From NCBI RefSeq assembly GCF_002834295.1, contig NZ_PISP01000001.1:806001-870000 (forward strand): a stretch of DNA of 64,000 nucleotides, written 5' to 3'. A program made the translations under genes and the position numbers. This document shows, piece by piece, positions 44,557-54,186 of the stretch. The notes under the pieces are model-generated. The model saw only the letters and a list, made by a program, of their open reading frames with translations, did not search any database and was not told where the DNA came from. Within the stretch, counting starts at the first letter, position 1; each line of letters opens with the position of its first letter. The DNA is from Rhodohalobacter barkolensis. GTDB taxonomy: Bacteria > Bacteroidota > Rhodothermia > Balneolales > Balneolaceae.

Positions 44557-45867
44557 TTATTTTTGACGAAATACCATCGTAATCGGTACTCCCTCAAAAC
44601 CATATTCTTCTCTCAATTTACTTTCAATAAAACGTCTATAGTTCGGCGGTAATTCCTGAGGATTGTTCATAAAAAATTTAAACACAGGTGGATTACTCTT
44701 AACCTGAACTGCATATTGAATTTTAAGCTTTCTTCCGCGTTTTACCGGCAAAGCTCTCTCCTTCAGTAAGGCTTCAATAAAGTTGTTCAGTTGTGGCGTT
44801 GAGATCTCTTTTTTCCGCTCCTGTATTACTTTCTCAGCTGTGGAAATTACCTTCTCAATCCGTTGTCCGGTCAATGCTGAAATTGAAATGATGGGCACAT
44901 ACTTCATTGTGGGGACTTTGCTATAGATATAAGTATGAAACTCTTTGAGTAAATTCGTGTCCTTTTCCGGAACAATATCCCATTTATTCAAAGCTATAAC
45001 GATTCCTTTATTGAAGTTTTCTGCTTCACGTAGAATTCTTTTATCCTGGTCGTCAAATCCCTGATTTGCATCCAGCATCAATACAACAACATCTGCTTCT
45101 TTGATTGCCCTGTTGGTTCGTACGGTGCTGTAAAATTCAATATTCTCTTTTACTTTAGCCTTTTTCCGTAAACCGGCAGTATCAACGATGATATAATTCT
45201 TTCCTTCGTACTCGAGATGACTGTTAATCGAATCGCGTGTTGTTCCGGGGATATCCGTAACCAGACAGCGATCACTTTTCAGAAGTGAGTTCATCAAGCT
45301 GCTTTTACCTACATTAGGACGGCCTACGAAAGCAATCTTGGGATATTTGGGTTCATTAGATTCAGGTTCTTCAGGCGGAAGTTTTTCAACTACTTTATCG
45401 AGAAGGTCACCGGTTCCTGTACCGCTAATTGCAGAAACAGGATAAATTTCATCAAACCCAAGACTGTAAAACTCCACAGCTTCCATGGTTTTTTGCTCGT
45501 TATCTGCTTTATTGACTACAAGAAAAACAGGTTTTTCCTGCTTTCGAAGCATGTTTGCCACCGATTGGTCCAGTGAACTGATTCCGCTTTCTGTATCTAC
45601 CACAAAAAGAATTACATCCGATTCATCCATAGCCAGATGTACCTGTTCTCTGATACCGGCTGTAATGACATCCTCCTCGTTTGGAAGGTAGCCACCGGTG
45701 TCTACAACTGTGAAATTCCGTCCATTCCAAAAACTCTCACCATAGTGGCGATCTCTGGTTACACCGTATTCATCGTGAACAATTGCTTTTCTTCTTCCGA
45801 TCAGGCGGTTAAATAGTGTAGATTTTCCTACATTGGGTCGGCCAACGATTGATACTGTTGGATTCAT
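44557..45867 (-). CDS. der: Ribosome-assembly GTPase Der (EngA)
   Basis: Der matures the 50S subunit. It has two tandem GTPase domains ([16 protein letters not shown] at about 8-23 and GRPNVGKSSLMNSLL at about 182-197), each with NKxD motifs (NKAD, NKWD), and a C-terminal KH-like domain (ALPVKRGRKLKIQYAVQ). The length of 436 aa is normal. Confidence 0.97.
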   Translation of the reverse strand: MNPTVSIVGRPNVGKSTLFNRLIGRRKAIVHDEYGVTRDRHYGESFWNGRNFTVVDTGGYLPNEEDVITAGIREQVHLAMDESDVILFVVDTESGISSLDQSVANMLRKQEKPVFLVVNKADNEQKTMEAVEFYSLGFDEIYPVSAISGTGTGDLLDKVVEKLPPEEPESNEPKYPKIAFVGRPNVGKSSLMNSLLKSDRCLVTDIPGTTRDSINSHLEYEGKNYIIVDTAGLRKKAKVKENIEFYSTVRTNRAIKEADVVVLMLDANQGFDDQDKRILREAENFNKGIVIALNKWDIVPEKDTNLLKEFHTYIYSKVPTMKYVPIISISALTGQRIEKVISTAEKVIQERKKEISTPQLNNFIEALLKERALPVKRGRKLKIQYAVQVKSNPPVFKFFMNNPQELPPNYRRFIESKLREEYGFEGVPITMVFRQK

Positions 45868-45926
45868 ATTCTTTATTAATTGTTTATTTTAACAGATCGA
45901 AAGTTAATGATTTTTATTGTAAGCTA

Positions 45927-46160
45927 ATGCTTGAAACTTTATACAATTATTTTGGTTTTGTCGGGTCACTCTTAGTCTCATTTCTGGCTTTTATGTTTTT
46001 CGTTTTCTGGATGGCCGGAGTTGCAGGAATCTGTTCGGTTAACAGATCTACACACAGACAGTTTATCTTTTTCTCACTGGCCATTTTCGTTCCTGTCTAT
46101 CCGGTACTATGGCTGATCGCCGATATGATCAAACAAAGAAAGCAGCTTAAAAAGCTTTAA
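45927..46160 (+). CDS. Small two-helix membrane protein
   Basis: From the ATG at 45927 the product is 77 aa with two membrane helices (about 9-33 and 43-66) and a basic tail (KQRKQLKKL). The longer frame from 45849 would overlap der and adds an unlikely leader. Its TAA overlaps the stop of the convergent helicase by 4 nt. No family recognised. Confidence 0.5.
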   Translation: MLETLYNYFGFVGSLLVSFLAFMFFVFWMAGVAGICSVNRSTHRQFIFFSLAIFVPVYPVLWLIADMIKQRKQLKKL

Positions 46161-48178
46161 TTCTCGAGCCTATCTTTTTTATCCTCGATCTGAGACTGTT
46201 GTGAGGCTTCGTTATCCTCAACAAGTAACCAGGGCTCAATCAATTCGTCGGATAACTCATCTATAAAACGAGAAGGATTGGAAAAATAATCACCATATCG
46301 ACTTTGAAAAAGTGCCGGATATGTAATGAAAAGCTGCTCTTTAGCACGTGTTACGGCTACGTAAAGCAACCTCACTTCCTCATCAAGCTGATCCTCATCG
46401 TCCAATGCATAACCCGATGGTAAAATTCCATCCAGGCACTGAATAAGAAATACTGTTCGCCACTCTAATCCTTTGGCTGAGTGAATTGTGCTTAAAATCA
46501 ATGGGCTTTCATCCTTCTGTGAAGCTTCCGTTTCAATTGCTGTTGCTTCAATTGGATCCAACGCGATCTCCTCTACCATGGTTTCGAGTGATCGGTATGT
46601 TCCTGAGATATCAACAAAGGTCTCCAGGTCCTTCATCCGTTTGGGATGATCATCGAACCGCTTTTTACAAAATACTGAGTAGTAATCTACAACAGCCTGC
46701 AGCTGTTCGGGTACAGATCCTTTTAGTTGTTTTAATTTTGAAAAGAGATCGCCTAAAGCTTTTAATTGAGTTAAATACCGTTCACTAATGTTGGGAGCAT
46801 TTTCCGGTCTAAAAGGATTTCCGTTTTGATGAGCCCACGAAAAAAGATCTTCTGCTGTTTTAGGACCTATTCCATCAATTAACAGTAATATCCGATTCCA
46901 GGAAATTGCATCCTTTGGATTGAGCAAAACCCGAAGATGTGCCAAGACATCTTTTACATGGGCGGCTTCCGTAAATTTTTGCCCCCCATATTTTATATAA
47001 GGAATATCCTTTTTGTTCAGCATAACTTCCAGATCAAAAGAATCGCGTCCATTTCTGAATAGTACTGCAATGTCGCTGAGCTCAGATCCCTGCTCCCGGA
47101 GATTAAGAATCATCTGGGTTAAAAAGCGGCTTTGATCGTTCATATTCGCCGCTTTCACTAATCCCGGAAGGTCACCTTGTTCATTATTGGTGTAAAGCTT
47201 TTTATCAAACTTTTCCTGTGCTTCTTCTAATACTCTGTTGGCAACATCAAGGATTCGCTGGGTTGAACGATAGTTTTCTTCCAGTTTTATGATTTTGGTA
47301 TTTTCAAAAAGTTCAGGGAAACGCATCATATTTTTATGATCTGCACCCCGAAAAGAGTAAATACTCTGGGCATCATCTCCTACCGCCATCACATTCTTAT
47401 GATAGCTGCTTAGCAACCGTGTTAGTTCGGCTTGAAGTGCATTAGTATCTTGATACTCATCCACCAGAACATGCCGATTCTTTGATGCAACCTGTGTTCT
47501 TATTTCATCATTATTAAGAAGCAGATCCCGGGTTTTTACAAGCAGGTCATCAAAGTCCATTACATAGTTTAACTCTTTGTAGTCCTGATATTTAGAATTT
47601 AACTCATCAATTTTTTCTAAGTGTGAAATAAACTGCGGATATTCATCTTCAATCGTCTGCCTAATAGATCGTTGTTTATTAATAGAACTGCTAATAATTG
47701 AGTACAGAGTTAACTTCTTTGGAAATCGTTTTTGCTCTTTAGGGATGTCCATCCGGCTTCGCACCAAATGAATAGCATCCATTGCATCTGATGCATCAAT
47801 GATTGTAAAATTTTCCGGGTAGCCGATACTTTCTGCATTCAGGTGTAGTAATTTGCTGCAGTAGTGATGAAAAGTTCCTCCCTCTACCCTTTGGCAGCGC
47901 TCATCCAATATCTGACTGGCCCTGCGCAACATTTCATGAGCTGAACGACGAGTAAAAGTCAGGAGCAAAATCTGGGATGGATCAACACCACTTTCTACCA
48001 AACGAGCAACCCGATAGACAAGTGTTCGTGTTTTTCCCGTACCTGCACCTGCAACCAAAAGTACCGGACCCCGATCGTGCATTACCGCAGAGTATTGAGC
48101 CTCATTGAGCAGCTCTTCATATTCAATACTGTAGTCGGAAGGATTTAGATCATCCCTGGAGAGTACAAACTTTTTCAT
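46157..48178 (-). CDS. UvrD/PcrA/Rep-family ATP-dependent DNA helicase
   Basis: A superfamily-1A 3'-5' helicase of 673 aa: Q motif LNEAQYSAV, Walker A VAGAGTGKTRTLVYRV, Walker B VDEYQDTNALQ, motif III GDDAQSIYSFRGAD, motif IV region EENYRSTQRIL, motif V STIHSAKGLEW and motif VI LLYVAVTRAKEQLF. It is shorter than PcrA (about 720 aa) and lacks the usual C-terminal RNAP-binding tail. It probably acts in repair and replication-fork processing. Confidence 0.93.
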   Translation of the reverse strand: MKKFVLSRDDLNPSDYSIEYEELLNEAQYSAVMHDRGPVLLVAGAGTGKTRTLVYRVARLVESGVDPSQILLLTFTRRSAHEMLRRASQILDERCQRVEGGTFHHYCSKLLHLNAESIGYPENFTIIDASDAMDAIHLVRSRMDIPKEQKRFPKKLTLYSIISSSINKQRSIRQTIEDEYPQFISHLEKIDELNSKYQDYKELNYVMDFDDLLVKTRDLLLNNDEIRTQVASKNRHVLVDEYQDTNALQAELTRLLSSYHKNVMAVGDDAQSIYSFRGADHKNMMRFPELFENTKIIKLEENYRSTQRILDVANRVLEEAQEKFDKKLYTNNEQGDLPGLVKAANMNDQSRFLTQMILNLREQGSELSDIAVLFRNGRDSFDLEVMLNKKDIPYIKYGGQKFTEAAHVKDVLAHLRVLLNPKDAISWNRILLLIDGIGPKTAEDLFSWAHQNGNPFRPENAPNISERYLTQLKALGDLFSKLKQLKGSVPEQLQAVVDYYSVFCKKRFDDHPKRMKDLETFVDISGTYRSLETMVEEIALDPIEATAIETEASQKDESPLILSTIHSAKGLEWRTVFLIQCLDGILPSGYALDDEDQLDEEVRLLYVAVTRAKEQLFITYPALFQSRYGDYFSNPSRFIDELSDELIEPWLLVEDNEASQQSQIEDKKDRLEN

Positions 48179-48228
48179 GGCCGTAAACTATTAAATTTGG
48201 CCGTATGTAAAAAACATGTTTAGTGAAA

Positions 48229-48567
48229 TCAGCCTAATCGCGCACCGTTCTGAATATTTTTATCAGGCACGGCAAGGACCACACTTCCATCTTCTCTGTA
48301 AAAACCCGTGATCAAACATTCCGACATGATTGGACCGATCTGTTTGGGCGGAAAATTAACCACCGCAATAACCTGTTTTCCAATCAGATCATTCTTTGAA
48401 TAGAGATCTGTGATTTGAGCACTCGACTTCTTGATACCGATCTCCGGGCCAAAATCGACCCGAAGCTGATAGGAAGGTTTGTGAGCTTCTGGAAAATCAT
48501 CCGCTTCCAGTATTGTCCCTACCCGAAATACCACATTTTCAAACTGCTCCCAGGTTATCGTCTTCAA
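48229..48567 (-). CDS. csaA: CsaA-type tRNA-binding protein
   Basis: The 112-aa protein is a single tRNA-binding OB domain (EMAP-II-like): FRVGTILEADDFPEAHKPSY, LRVDFGPEIGIKKSSAQI and VVNFPPKQIGPIMSE are the CsaA/YgjH family motifs. CsaA is described as an export chaperone with tRNA-binding features. It starts 6 nt after leuS, which suggests co-transcription and perhaps assistance to LeuRS; that is inference. Confidence 0.9.
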   Translation of the reverse strand: MKTITWEQFENVVFRVGTILEADDFPEAHKPSYQLRVDFGPEIGIKKSSAQITDLYSKNDLIGKQVIAVVNFPPKQIGPIMSECLITGFYREDGSVVLAVPDKNIQNGARLG

Positions 48568-48573
48568 AACAGG

Positions 48574-51159
48574 TCAGTTGGGTTTAACAACAAGGTTAAT
48601 AATTCTGCCAGGTACAAAGATCTCTTTTACTATGGTTGATCCATCCAGATATTTTTGAACTTTCTCCTGCTGCTTGGCCAGGCCAATCACAAACTCTTTA
48701 TCCTTGGCTTTATCAGCCGGAACCTGTATCTGCTCTCTAACTTTTCCATTGATCTGTACCGGATACTCAATGGTATCGCTCTTAAGGTATTCCTCTTTGA
48801 GAACAGGCCAGTCTTCATAAGCGAGGCTTTCATCATGCCCCATTTTACTCCACAATTCTTCTGCCACGTGAGGTGCAAATGGAGAAAGCAACAAAATATA
48901 ATCTTCAGCAATCTCTCTGGGTAAGGAATCCCATTGATTCGCCTCATTCACAAAAATCATCAAAGCGGAAATAGCCGTATTGAAACGCATATTCTCCACA
49001 TCTTCTGTGACTTTTTTTATCGCTTCGTGCAGTACTTTAAGCTGGTCCTTATTGGGCTCAGTGTCGTTCACATTCAACTTTTCTTCTTCGCCATCCCCAA
49101 GGAAAAGTCTCCATGATCTGTTTAAAAATCGATTTACACCTTCAACCCCTTTGGTACTCCAGGGTTTCACTTGTTCAAGCGGCCCCATAAACATCTCATA
49201 AAGGCGGAGGGAATCGGCTCCATACTCATCCACCACATCATCGGGATTAATAACGTTACCGCGTGATTTCGACATTTTATGAGCACGGGCTTCTACTGTG
49301 ATCTCGGTACCTTTCATAACAAATCGGTCGCCCTTCTTCTCAACATCAGACTCAGACAATGGAACACGCTGAACATCATTGAGTTCTTCAGCTTCATCTG
49401 CCGATATGGTTTTTCCATCTTTTTCAAATACCGTGTATTCCATTTCACCGAGAATCATCCCCTGGTGTACCAGTTTTTGAAACGGTTCTTTGGTGCTTAC
49501 CACTCCACAATCATAGAGTACTTTGTGCCAGAAACGTGCATAAAGCAGATGAAGCACAGAGTGCTCGGCACCGCCTACATAGAGATCAACCGGCATCCAA
49601 TACTTCTCCTCATCGGCTTCTACCGGGCCCCCGTCAAAATCCGGACTGATGTACCTGAGGTAGTACCAGCAAGACCCGGCCCACTGCGGCATGGTATTCG
49701 TTTCGCGAAGTGCTTCTTTTCCCGTTTCAGGGTCTGTGGTTTTCACCCAGTCTTCAGCTCGTGCTAGTGGAGGTTCACCTGATTTTGTCGGTTGAAAATC
49801 ATCTACTTCGGGCAAGGTTACCGGAAGTTCTGATTCGGGAACCGGTTTGGGGTCTCCATCAACATGAATAATTGGGAATGGTTCACCCCAGTAACGCTGA
49901 CGTGAGAACAGCCAATCGCGAAGTTTAAAGTTCACACTCTTTTTCCCAACCCCATTTTTCTCCAGCCAGTCCGTGATTTTCTCTTTTGCTTCAGCAATTT
50001 CAAGGTCGTTCAAAAAGTCACTATTTATGGCCGGACCTTCACCCGTGTATGCTTTTCCGTCAAAATCCTCAGGAGGTTGAACGGTTCGGACGATTGGAAG
50101 ATCAAATTTTTCAGCAAACTCCCAATCTCTCTCATCTTGAGCAGGAACAGCCATAATTGCTCCTGTTCCGTAATGGGCCAAAACATAGTCGGCAACCCAA
50201 ATTGGAATCTCTTTTCCGTTGACCGGATTAATGGCATAGGCTCCGGTGAAAACACCGGTTTTGTTTTTCACTTCCTGGCGTTCGAGGTCAGATTTATTAG
50301 CCGCTTCATCAACGTACTTCTCTATTTCTTCTCGCTGATCATCAGTTGTTATTTTATTAACCAAATGATGTTCGGGAGCAAGAACCATGTATGTTGCACC
50401 AAATATCGTATCCGGTCGAGTTGTGAACACTCGAATTTTGTCATCATACTCTTTCACTTGAAAATCAAGTTCTGCCCCTATTGACTTGCCAATCCAGTTC
50501 CGCTGCATTTCTTTGGTTGAATCCGGCCACTCAAGGTCATCCAGATCTTCCAAAAGACGCTCGGCGTACTCTGTGATCTTCAATACCCATTGCCGCATCG
50601 GTTTTCGAATTACCGGAAACCCGCCTACTTCACTTTTACCGTCAATCACTTCTTCATTGGCAAGTACGGTTCCAAGCTCCGGACACCAATTAACCGGTAC
50701 TTCATCTTCATATGCCAGCCCTTTATTGTAAAGCTGCAGAAAGATCCATTGCGTCCATTTATAATAGTCAGGGTCAGTGGTGTTCACTTCGCGATCCCAA
50801 TCATACGAAAAGCCAAGCATTTGAAGCTGCTCTCTAAACCGGTTGATATTCTTCTCGGTAGTATCTCGCGGATGTGTACCGGTTTTAACTGCATACTGCT
50901 CAGCAGGCAAGCCAAAAGCGTCCCATCCAATCGGGTGTAACACATTGAACCCCTTCATTCTCTTGTATCGAGCTAAAATATCTGTAGCAGTATAACCTTC
51001 CGGGTGACCAACGTGCAATCCGGAACCGCTTGGATAGGGAAACATATCCAGGATATAATATTTTGGCTTGTCTTGATTTTCCGGTGTTTTGAATGTTTTA
51101 TTTTCCAGCCAATATTTTTGCCAGCGGGTCTCAACTTTTGAAGGATCGTACGAACTCAT
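48574..51159 (-). CDS. leuS: Leucyl-tRNA synthetase
   Basis: LeuRS of 861 aa with the HIGH-equivalent [16 protein letters not shown], the CP1 editing domain (around [13 protein letters not shown]), the leucine-specific insert and the KMSKS loop in [16 protein letters not shown]. The anticodon-binding and C-terminal domains are complete. An exact TAnnTTTG promoter box is present on the minus strand at 51215-51222, about 55 nt above the ATG. csaA follows after 6 nt. Confidence 0.98.
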   Translation of the reverse strand: MSSYDPSKVETRWQKYWLENKTFKTPENQDKPKYYILDMFPYPSGSGLHVGHPEGYTATDILARYKRMKGFNVLHPIGWDAFGLPAEQYAVKTGTHPRDTTEKNINRFREQLQMLGFSYDWDREVNTTDPDYYKWTQWIFLQLYNKGLAYEDEVPVNWCPELGTVLANEEVIDGKSEVGGFPVIRKPMRQWVLKITEYAERLLEDLDDLEWPDSTKEMQRNWIGKSIGAELDFQVKEYDDKIRVFTTRPDTIFGATYMVLAPEHHLVNKITTDDQREEIEKYVDEAANKSDLERQEVKNKTGVFTGAYAINPVNGKEIPIWVADYVLAHYGTGAIMAVPAQDERDWEFAEKFDLPIVRTVQPPEDFDGKAYTGEGPAINSDFLNDLEIAEAKEKITDWLEKNGVGKKSVNFKLRDWLFSRQRYWGEPFPIIHVDGDPKPVPESELPVTLPEVDDFQPTKSGEPPLARAEDWVKTTDPETGKEALRETNTMPQWAGSCWYYLRYISPDFDGGPVEADEEKYWMPVDLYVGGAEHSVLHLLYARFWHKVLYDCGVVSTKEPFQKLVHQGMILGEMEYTVFEKDGKTISADEAEELNDVQRVPLSESDVEKKGDRFVMKGTEITVEARAHKMSKSRGNVINPDDVVDEYGADSLRLYEMFMGPLEQVKPWSTKGVEGVNRFLNRSWRLFLGDGEEEKLNVNDTEPNKDQLKVLHEAIKKVTEDVENMRFNTAISALMIFVNEANQWDSLPREIAEDYILLLSPFAPHVAEELWSKMGHDESLAYEDWPVLKEEYLKSDTIEYPVQINGKVREQIQVPADKAKDKEFVIGLAKQQEKVQKYLDGSTIVKEIFVPGRIINLVVKPN

Positions 51160-51214
51160 TAATTCTGTATGATTACGTTAATTTGATCAGTGAAATGGAT
51201 TTATCAATAGCTAA

Positions 51215-51222
51215 CAAAGATA
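51215..51222 (-). promoter_or_regulatory. TAnnTTTG -7 box upstream of leuS
   Basis: Read on the minus strand, TATCTTTG matches the Bacteroidota -7 consensus exactly and lies about 55 nt above the leuS start. The -33 element is not clear, so this is a partial promoter match. Confidence 0.3.
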
Positions 51223-51275
51223 AAGAAATAATAGGTCAGGGTCATCTCAATCTCTGTAGGAATGTAGAAGTGATT

Positions 51276-52124
51276 TTACTTAAAACGCTTTAGCAAATCT
51301 TTATACGAATCGATTCTGCGATCTCTGAAAAATGGCCATGTTTGACGCTGCTTTTCTATAGAAGACAGGTCAAGATGAACAGACAAAATCTCTTCATTCT
51401 CACCGGCCTGAGCAAGGATCTGTCCAAATGGTCCGGCTACAAATGAGTTGCCCCAGAATTTTGTGCCGGATTCCACTCCAACCCTATTGATTCCGGCAAC
51501 AAAACAACCGTTAGCAATGGCATGACTTCGTTGAATCGTCAGCCATGCATCCATAAACTCACGTTTCTCAGTATCACTCTCTTCAGGAAGTGTTCCAATT
51601 GCGGTTGGATAGACCAAAATTTCTGCACCTTCTAAAGCAGCAAGGCGAGCAGCTTCAGGAAACCATTGATCCCAGCAAATCAGGGCCCCGATTTTACCGG
51701 CCGAAGTGTCAAACACTTTGTACCCTTTATCACCGGGTGTGAAATAATACTTTTCATAAAAGCCCGGGTCATCAGGAATATGCATTTTCCGGTACGTTCC
51801 TAAAATGGTTCCGTCCTTTTCAAATACAACCATGGTGTTGAAATAAACTCCGGCCGCCTTCCTTTCGAACATTGGAAGTAAAAGAACGATCTCAAGCTCA
51901 GCAGCTAAACGGCTAAACCGTTCGGTAATAGGTCCCGGAATAGGCTCCGCCCAGTTGAAATATTTCTGATCTATCTCACGACAAAAATATGTAGTGGAAA
52001 ATAGCTCCTGCAGAGCAATGACGTCTGCCCCGTTCGAAGCTGATTTCCTGATTAATGATTCGGCTTTATTGAGATTCTCTTCGAGGTCAGTCGTACAGCT
52101 ATTTTGTATTGCAGAAAATTTCAC
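51276..52124 (-). CDS. aguB: N-carbamoylputrescine amidase (nitrilase superfamily)
   Basis: The 282-aa enzyme hydrolyses N-carbamoylputrescine to putrescine, CO2 and ammonia. The Glu-Lys-Cys triad is visible: Glu in ALQELFSTTYFC, Lys in YRKMHIPDDPGF and Cys in LICWDQWFPEAARL. The block FFRDRRIDSYKDL at the C-terminus is typical of AguB. It completes the agmatine pathway begun by aguA at 6365-7426, although the genes are 45 kb apart. Confidence 0.92.
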   Translation of the reverse strand: MKFSAIQNSCTTDLEENLNKAESLIRKSASNGADVIALQELFSTTYFCREIDQKYFNWAEPIPGPITERFSRLAAELEIVLLLPMFERKAAGVYFNTMVVFEKDGTILGTYRKMHIPDDPGFYEKYYFTPGDKGYKVFDTSAGKIGALICWDQWFPEAARLAALEGAEILVYPTAIGTLPEESDTEKREFMDAWLTIQRSHAIANGCFVAGINRVGVESGTKFWGNSFVAGPFGQILAQAGENEEILSVHLDLSSIEKQRQTWPFFRDRRIDSYKDLLKRFK

Positions 52125-52233
52125 AATGATCAGAAATGATTTAAAAATTTGCCGGATATCTGTTTAAAAATGAATGTAAGGAAATTGATTGTAATACCCA
52201 TTTAAGTTCAATCTGCTAATTTTAATTAATAGC

Positions 52234-52259
52234 TTTTGAAAGCGCTTTTCTTTTCAAAA
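52234..52259. promoter_or_regulatory. LacI/CcpA-like operator upstream of pckA
   Basis: TTTTGAAA (52234-52241) and TTTCAAAA (52252-52259) form an 8-bp inverted repeat with 10 nt between, and the left part includes a perfect 10-bp palindrome AAAGCGCTTT (52239-52248). The core TTGAAAGCGCTTTT is close to the cre-type sites used by LacI/GalR-family repressors. A near -7 box (TAGCTTTT) overlaps it. It lies about 150 nt upstream of pckA, so catabolite control is plausible. Confidence 0.45.
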
Positions 52260-52412
52260 AACGAGGGGAAAACCATACCTTACTTCAACCATAACATGTA
52301 ATCTGCTATTTCATTACCATCGGAGCTTTTTTTATGATGGAATTAAGAGATAAGCCATTACAAACTGCTAACTGATTTCTCTAAGAACTAAATCTCTAAA
52401 GAAAAGCAAACA

Positions 52413-54017
52413 ATGAAAATCGACTACAAAAATCAGCCAAAAAGCAATGTTGGGCTCGATTATCTTGGACTAAAAAATACAGAAAACGCGCTTTGGAACC
52501 TGAACCCATCACAACTATACGAGCAAGCTTTAAAAAACGGAGAGGCGAAATTAACAGACAAAATGGTTCTTCTGGTTCAGACCGGTAAATATACCGGCCG
52601 TTCTCCGAAAGATAAATTTTTGGTTGAACAGCCATCAATCAATGATGATATCGATTGGGGACCTATCAATCAGCCTATTTCTGAAGGTGTATTTGAAAAT
52701 CTTCATAAGAAAGTTGTTGATTACCTGGATGGAGAAAAATTGTATGTGAAAGATCTTTATGCAGGCGCAGACCCTAACTATAGGCTAAATGTCCGTATTG
52801 TAAGTGAGGCCGCTTATCATGGATTGTTTTCACACAATATGTTTATCAATCCAACAGACGATGAACTTAAAACTCATAAACCGCAATTTACGGTACTGGC
52901 TGCTCCTAATTTTGAAGCAGATCCTGAAGTTGATGGAACTCGTTCTAAAACATTTATACTCTGTAATTTTGAGAAAAAAATTATTCTTATCGGGGGCACT
53001 CTTTACTCAGGTGAAGTTAAAAAGGGAATCTTTGCTGTGATGAACTACTTGCTGCCTAAGAAAAATGTAATGGCTATGCACTGTTCTGCAAACATGGATA
53101 AAGATGGTAAAACAGCGGTCTTTTTTGGGCTATCCGGTACCGGTAAAACCACTCTTTCTGCAGATGCAAGTAAAACACTGATTGGTGACGACGAGCATGG
53201 CTGGAGCGATGATGGGATCTTTAATGTAGAAGGTGGATGTTATGCCAAAACCATCAATCTGTCACGAGAAAATGAGCCTGAAATTTTTCAGACAACTCAA
53301 ATGCCCGGTACAATATTGGAAAATGTAGTACTGGATAAGAATAGGGTCCCCGATTTTAGTGATGACAGCCTTACGCAAAATACACGTTGTGCTTACCCTA
53401 TAAACTATATTCCAAATGCAAGCGAAACCGGACGCGGTGGTCATCCCAAAAATGTAATTTTTCTTACAGCTGATGCATTCGGCGTACTCCCTCCTATCTC
53501 TAAACTGACTCCTGAACAGGCAATGTATCATTTCATTAGTGGGTACACAGCCAAAGTCGCAGGAACAGAACGTGGAGTTACGGAACCTCAAGCCACATTT
53601 TCGGCATGTTTTGGAGCCCCATTTATGCCACTGCATCCCACAGTTTATGCAGAACTGCTTGCTGATAAAATCAGAAAGCACAATTCAAACGTTTGGTTGG
53701 TAAACACCGGTTGGACCGGCGGAATGTATGGCGTAGGTAACAGAATGAAGCTTTCTCACACTCGAAAGATGCTTAATGAAGCACTGGAAGGAAATCTGGA
53801 TGATGTGGAATTCATTACAGAACCGGTTTTTGGACTTCAAATGCCAAAATCCGTTCCAGGAGTACCGGATACTGTACTTCAGCCAAAACAGACATGGTCT
53901 GATAAAGATGCTTATGACAAAAAAGCAGCTGAGTTGGCGAATATGTTTAAAGAGAACTTTAAGAAATTTAGCGACCAGGCGAGTGAAGAGCTTCTGGCAG
54001 CAGGTCCTAATATCTAA
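52413..54017 (+). CDS. pckA: Phosphoenolpyruvate carboxykinase (ATP)
   Basis: It converts oxaloacetate and ATP to PEP, the first step of gluconeogenesis. The 534-aa protein has the arginine-containing LVQTGKYTGRSPKDKF, the oxaloacetate site GGTLYSGEVKKGIF and the kinase-1a P-loop FFGLSGTGKTTLSAD, then the metal site LIGDDEHGWSDDG. It is preceded by a LacI-like palindrome and followed by a terminator, so it is monocistronic. Confidence 0.97.
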   Translation: MKIDYKNQPKSNVGLDYLGLKNTENALWNLNPSQLYEQALKNGEAKLTDKMVLLVQTGKYTGRSPKDKFLVEQPSINDDIDWGPINQPISEGVFENLHKKVVDYLDGEKLYVKDLYAGADPNYRLNVRIVSEAAYHGLFSHNMFINPTDDELKTHKPQFTVLAAPNFEADPEVDGTRSKTFILCNFEKKIILIGGTLYSGEVKKGIFAVMNYLLPKKNVMAMHCSANMDKDGKTAVFFGLSGTGKTTLSADASKTLIGDDEHGWSDDGIFNVEGGCYAKTINLSRENEPEIFQTTQMPGTILENVVLDKNRVPDFSDDSLTQNTRCAYPINYIPNASETGRGGHPKNVIFLTADAFGVLPPISKLTPEQAMYHFISGYTAKVAGTERGVTEPQATFSACFGAPFMPLHPTVYAELLADKIRKHNSNVWLVNTGWTGGMYGVGNRMKLSHTRKMLNEALEGNLDDVEFITEPVFGLQMPKSVPGVPDTVLQPKQTWSDKDAYDKKAAELANMFKENFKKFSDQASEELLAAGPNI

Positions 54018-54040
54018 ATTACAAACTATCATTTATTTAA

Positions 54041-54076
54041 AGCCCGGTTTTACTTAAGGTATGCCGGGTTTTTTAT
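54041..54076 (+). terminator. Rho-independent terminator of pckA
   Basis: CCCGG (54043-54047) pairs with CCGGG (54064-54068), with flanking A-T pairs and one bulged G, followed by TTTTTTAT. It starts about 24 nt after the pckA stop. Confidence 0.75.
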
Positions 54077-54186
54077 TTGTCTAAACTGTGCATTTATTCA
54101 CAAGTAATATCGCTTGAACACTTTTAGTCAGTGCTGAATATCCTTACATTCACAATTGTTGAATATTGAATAAGAGTTTGAATTGA

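Noticed and set aside
49279-49767. 162-codon plus-strand ORF
   Set aside because: It is antisense to the leuS core. LeuS is complete with HIGH and KMSKS motifs, and the antisense product has no recognisable domain.
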